NCBI GenBank assembly: GCA_028875085.1
Contig: JAPPFU010000156.1
Coordinates: 1-6,597, forward strand
Length of the DNA: 6,597 nt
Direction of reading: 5' to 3'
DNA from: Chloroflexota bacterium
GTDB lineage: Bacteria; Chloroflexota; Dehalococcoidia; Lucifugimonadales; Australimonadaceae
The translations under genes and the position numbers were made by a program. Positions 5,781 to 6,597 of this stretch are shown here, piece after piece (the first letter of the stretch is position 1; each line of letters opens with the position of its first letter). The notes under the pieces are model-generated. The model searched no databases. It was not told where the DNA came from and was given only the letters and a program-made list of their open reading frames with translations.

Positions 5781-6143
5781 TCAGAAGGGGAGCCAGGGCA
5801 GCTCGTCGCGGCGGCGAGGGCGCGCCGGATCGAGGAAGCCGTAGGCGAACCCACCCGCGGCGCCCAGGGCCGCCCCGGCGGCGATGATGACACCGGGCAA
5901 CCACGTCGGCGTCTCTTGGAGGTCGTCTGCGCAGGTCGTCTCCACCTCGCCCAGGGCGGCCTGCTCGCGCTGGCGCAACTCCTCGCAACGCTGGGACTCC
6001 CCCACGAACACCGACTGGATGAACAGCGCTGGAGCAAGCGAGACGACCGTCGCGACGAAGCCCACCAGCAGCGCGAGGAGCAGGCCGCGACCGGCGCGCC
6101 GCCCCAAGCCGCCTCGGGCGCGGGCGGGCGCCCCGATGCTCAC
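5781..6143 (-). CDS. Small two-helix membrane protein of unknown function
   Basis: I do not recognise this 120-residue protein. Residues 1-19 are short and arginine-rich, and a first transmembrane helix spans about 20-46. A hydrophilic loop of about 35 residues contains C53 and C71, and a glycine/alanine-rich second helix covers about 82-104. The tail is basic (RPRRR at 108-112) and ends in PWLPF. The positive-inside rule puts both ends in the cytoplasm and the loop outside, where the two cysteines could pair. The GTG start at 6143 shares four bases (GTGA) with the stop of the upstream HEAT-repeat gene, so translation is probably coupled. The frame is open up to 6227, but that stretch lies opposite to no other evidence and inside the neighbouring gene. 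GxxxG-like spacing in helix 2 suggests helix packing or oligomerisation. No enzymatic motif is visible. Confidence 0.6.
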   Translation of the reverse strand: MSIGAPARARGGLGRRAGRGLLLALLVGFVATVVSLAPALFIQSVFVGESQRCEELRQREQAALGEVETTCADDLQETPTWLPGVIIAAGAALGAAGGFAYGFLDPARPRRRDELPWLPF

Positions 6144-6597
6144 TCGCCGAGCACCCGCGCACGCTGGTCGGGGCGAAGCTTGGCCGCCGCCGCGCGCAAC
6201 AGCGCTTCCGGGCTGCGCTCCCGCCACTCCTCCAGGAACTCTGCCACCCGCTCAGCCTGGAGGCGGCTCGCGTCTACGAGGAGCGCTGCCACGCCCTGCC
6301 GCACAACCTCGTCCGCGTCCTCCATCAGCAACTCCGCCACGCTGAGGGCGTCGGTCAGGAAACGCCCCTCGCGCACCAGCGGCGTGAAAGCCATCGCCGC
6401 CGCGCGGCGGCGCAAGCGCTGGGGCGAGCGCGCCCACTCGCGCAGCGCCTTCACCAGCGAGGGACGCCCCGCCAGGGAGCGCGAGACCATATGCGCGGCG
6501 AGGGCGTCGGCGTTCACCTCGTTGGTCAGGCGCTCGGCCCACCGGTCGAAGTATTCGAACTCGGCGCCGCCCACGTGCCGCGCCTGAGCGGTGAGGT
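6140..6597 (-). CDS. AlkD-like HEAT-repeat protein (DNA alkylation repair family), N-terminus beyond window
   Basis: About 151 residues are visible, starting outside the window; the frame is open to the right edge, so a GTG at 6574 is probably internal. The helical repeats resemble the C-terminal half of AlkD/AlkC-family proteins. FDRWAERL sits where the family has its NWDxVD helix, then LREWARSPQRLRRRAAAMAF resembles the Trp/Arg-rich helix pair. DADEVVRQGVAALLVDAS resembles the family's DxxxxVRKAxGWALRE repeat, and the ending RVAEFLEEWRERSP...LRPDQRARVL is close to its C-terminus. AlkD enzymes excise N3- and N7-alkylated bases from DNA. Here the Trp of GWALRE reads Ala, and the Asp of the earlier helix is not obvious, so catalysis is doubtful. 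It ends with TGA inside the GTGA overlap with the small membrane protein. Alternative: a generic HEAT-repeat scaffold. Confidence 0.58.
   Translation of the reverse strand, partial: LTAQARHVGGAEFEYFDRWAERLTNEVNADALAAHMVSRSLAGRPSLVKALREWARSPQRLRRRAAAMAFTPLVREGRFLTDALSVAELLMEDADEVVRQGVAALLVDASRLQAERVAEFLEEWRERSPEALLRAAAAKLRPDQRARVLGE

Noticed and set aside
6144..6227. N-terminal extension of the small membrane protein to 6227.
   Set aside because: It lies entirely inside the HEAT-repeat coding sequence in another frame, and the GTGA overlap offers a more typical start.

Overview
The window comes from a GC-rich bacterial chromosome (roughly two thirds G+C by eye, strong G/C bias at third codon positions). 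It looks like ordinary housekeeping or metabolic sequence, not a mobile or defence island: I see no transposase, integrase, CRISPR array, tRNA or rRNA. The gene mix (DtxR-type regulator with a FeoA-like tail, TolB-type propeller with an N-terminal anchor, YifB/ComM ATPase, electron transfer flavoprotein) would suit a Chloroflexota or other GC-rich lineage such as Actinomycetota. That placement is a weak inference and should not be relied on.

Layout. Three genes on the minus strand run leftwards from about 3711 to the left edge. They are an alpha/beta-hydrolase of the carboxylesterase/phospholipase family (3711-3070), a YifB/ComM-type AAA+ ATPase (2986-1460), and an electron transfer flavoprotein whose beta and alpha subunits are read as one continuous frame (1412 to the edge). 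Facing away from the hydrolase, with 104 bases between their starts, is a plus-strand DtxR-family metal-dependent regulator (3816-4562). It converges with a minus-strand seven-bladed beta-propeller, membrane-anchored or lipoprotein (5657-4587), leaving only 24 bases between the two stops. At the right end, an AlkD-like HEAT-repeat protein, cut by the edge, overlaps by four bases a small two-helix membrane protein (6143-5781). Both are on the minus strand, upstream of the propeller gene.

The most notable points are: (1) the in-frame EtfB-EtfA fusion, with no stop or frameshift through the linker; (2) the DtxR homologue, which by ungapped comparison with the classical protein has a nine-residue insertion in its helix-turn-helix and Asn/His in place of the Met and Cys metal ligands; (3) the AlkD-like protein, whose expected base-recognition residues look replaced; and (4) candidate promoters, including two extended -10 elements and a possible leaderless start for the hydrolase. 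I see no coherent new multi-gene system. The genes appear to be functionally independent neighbours.
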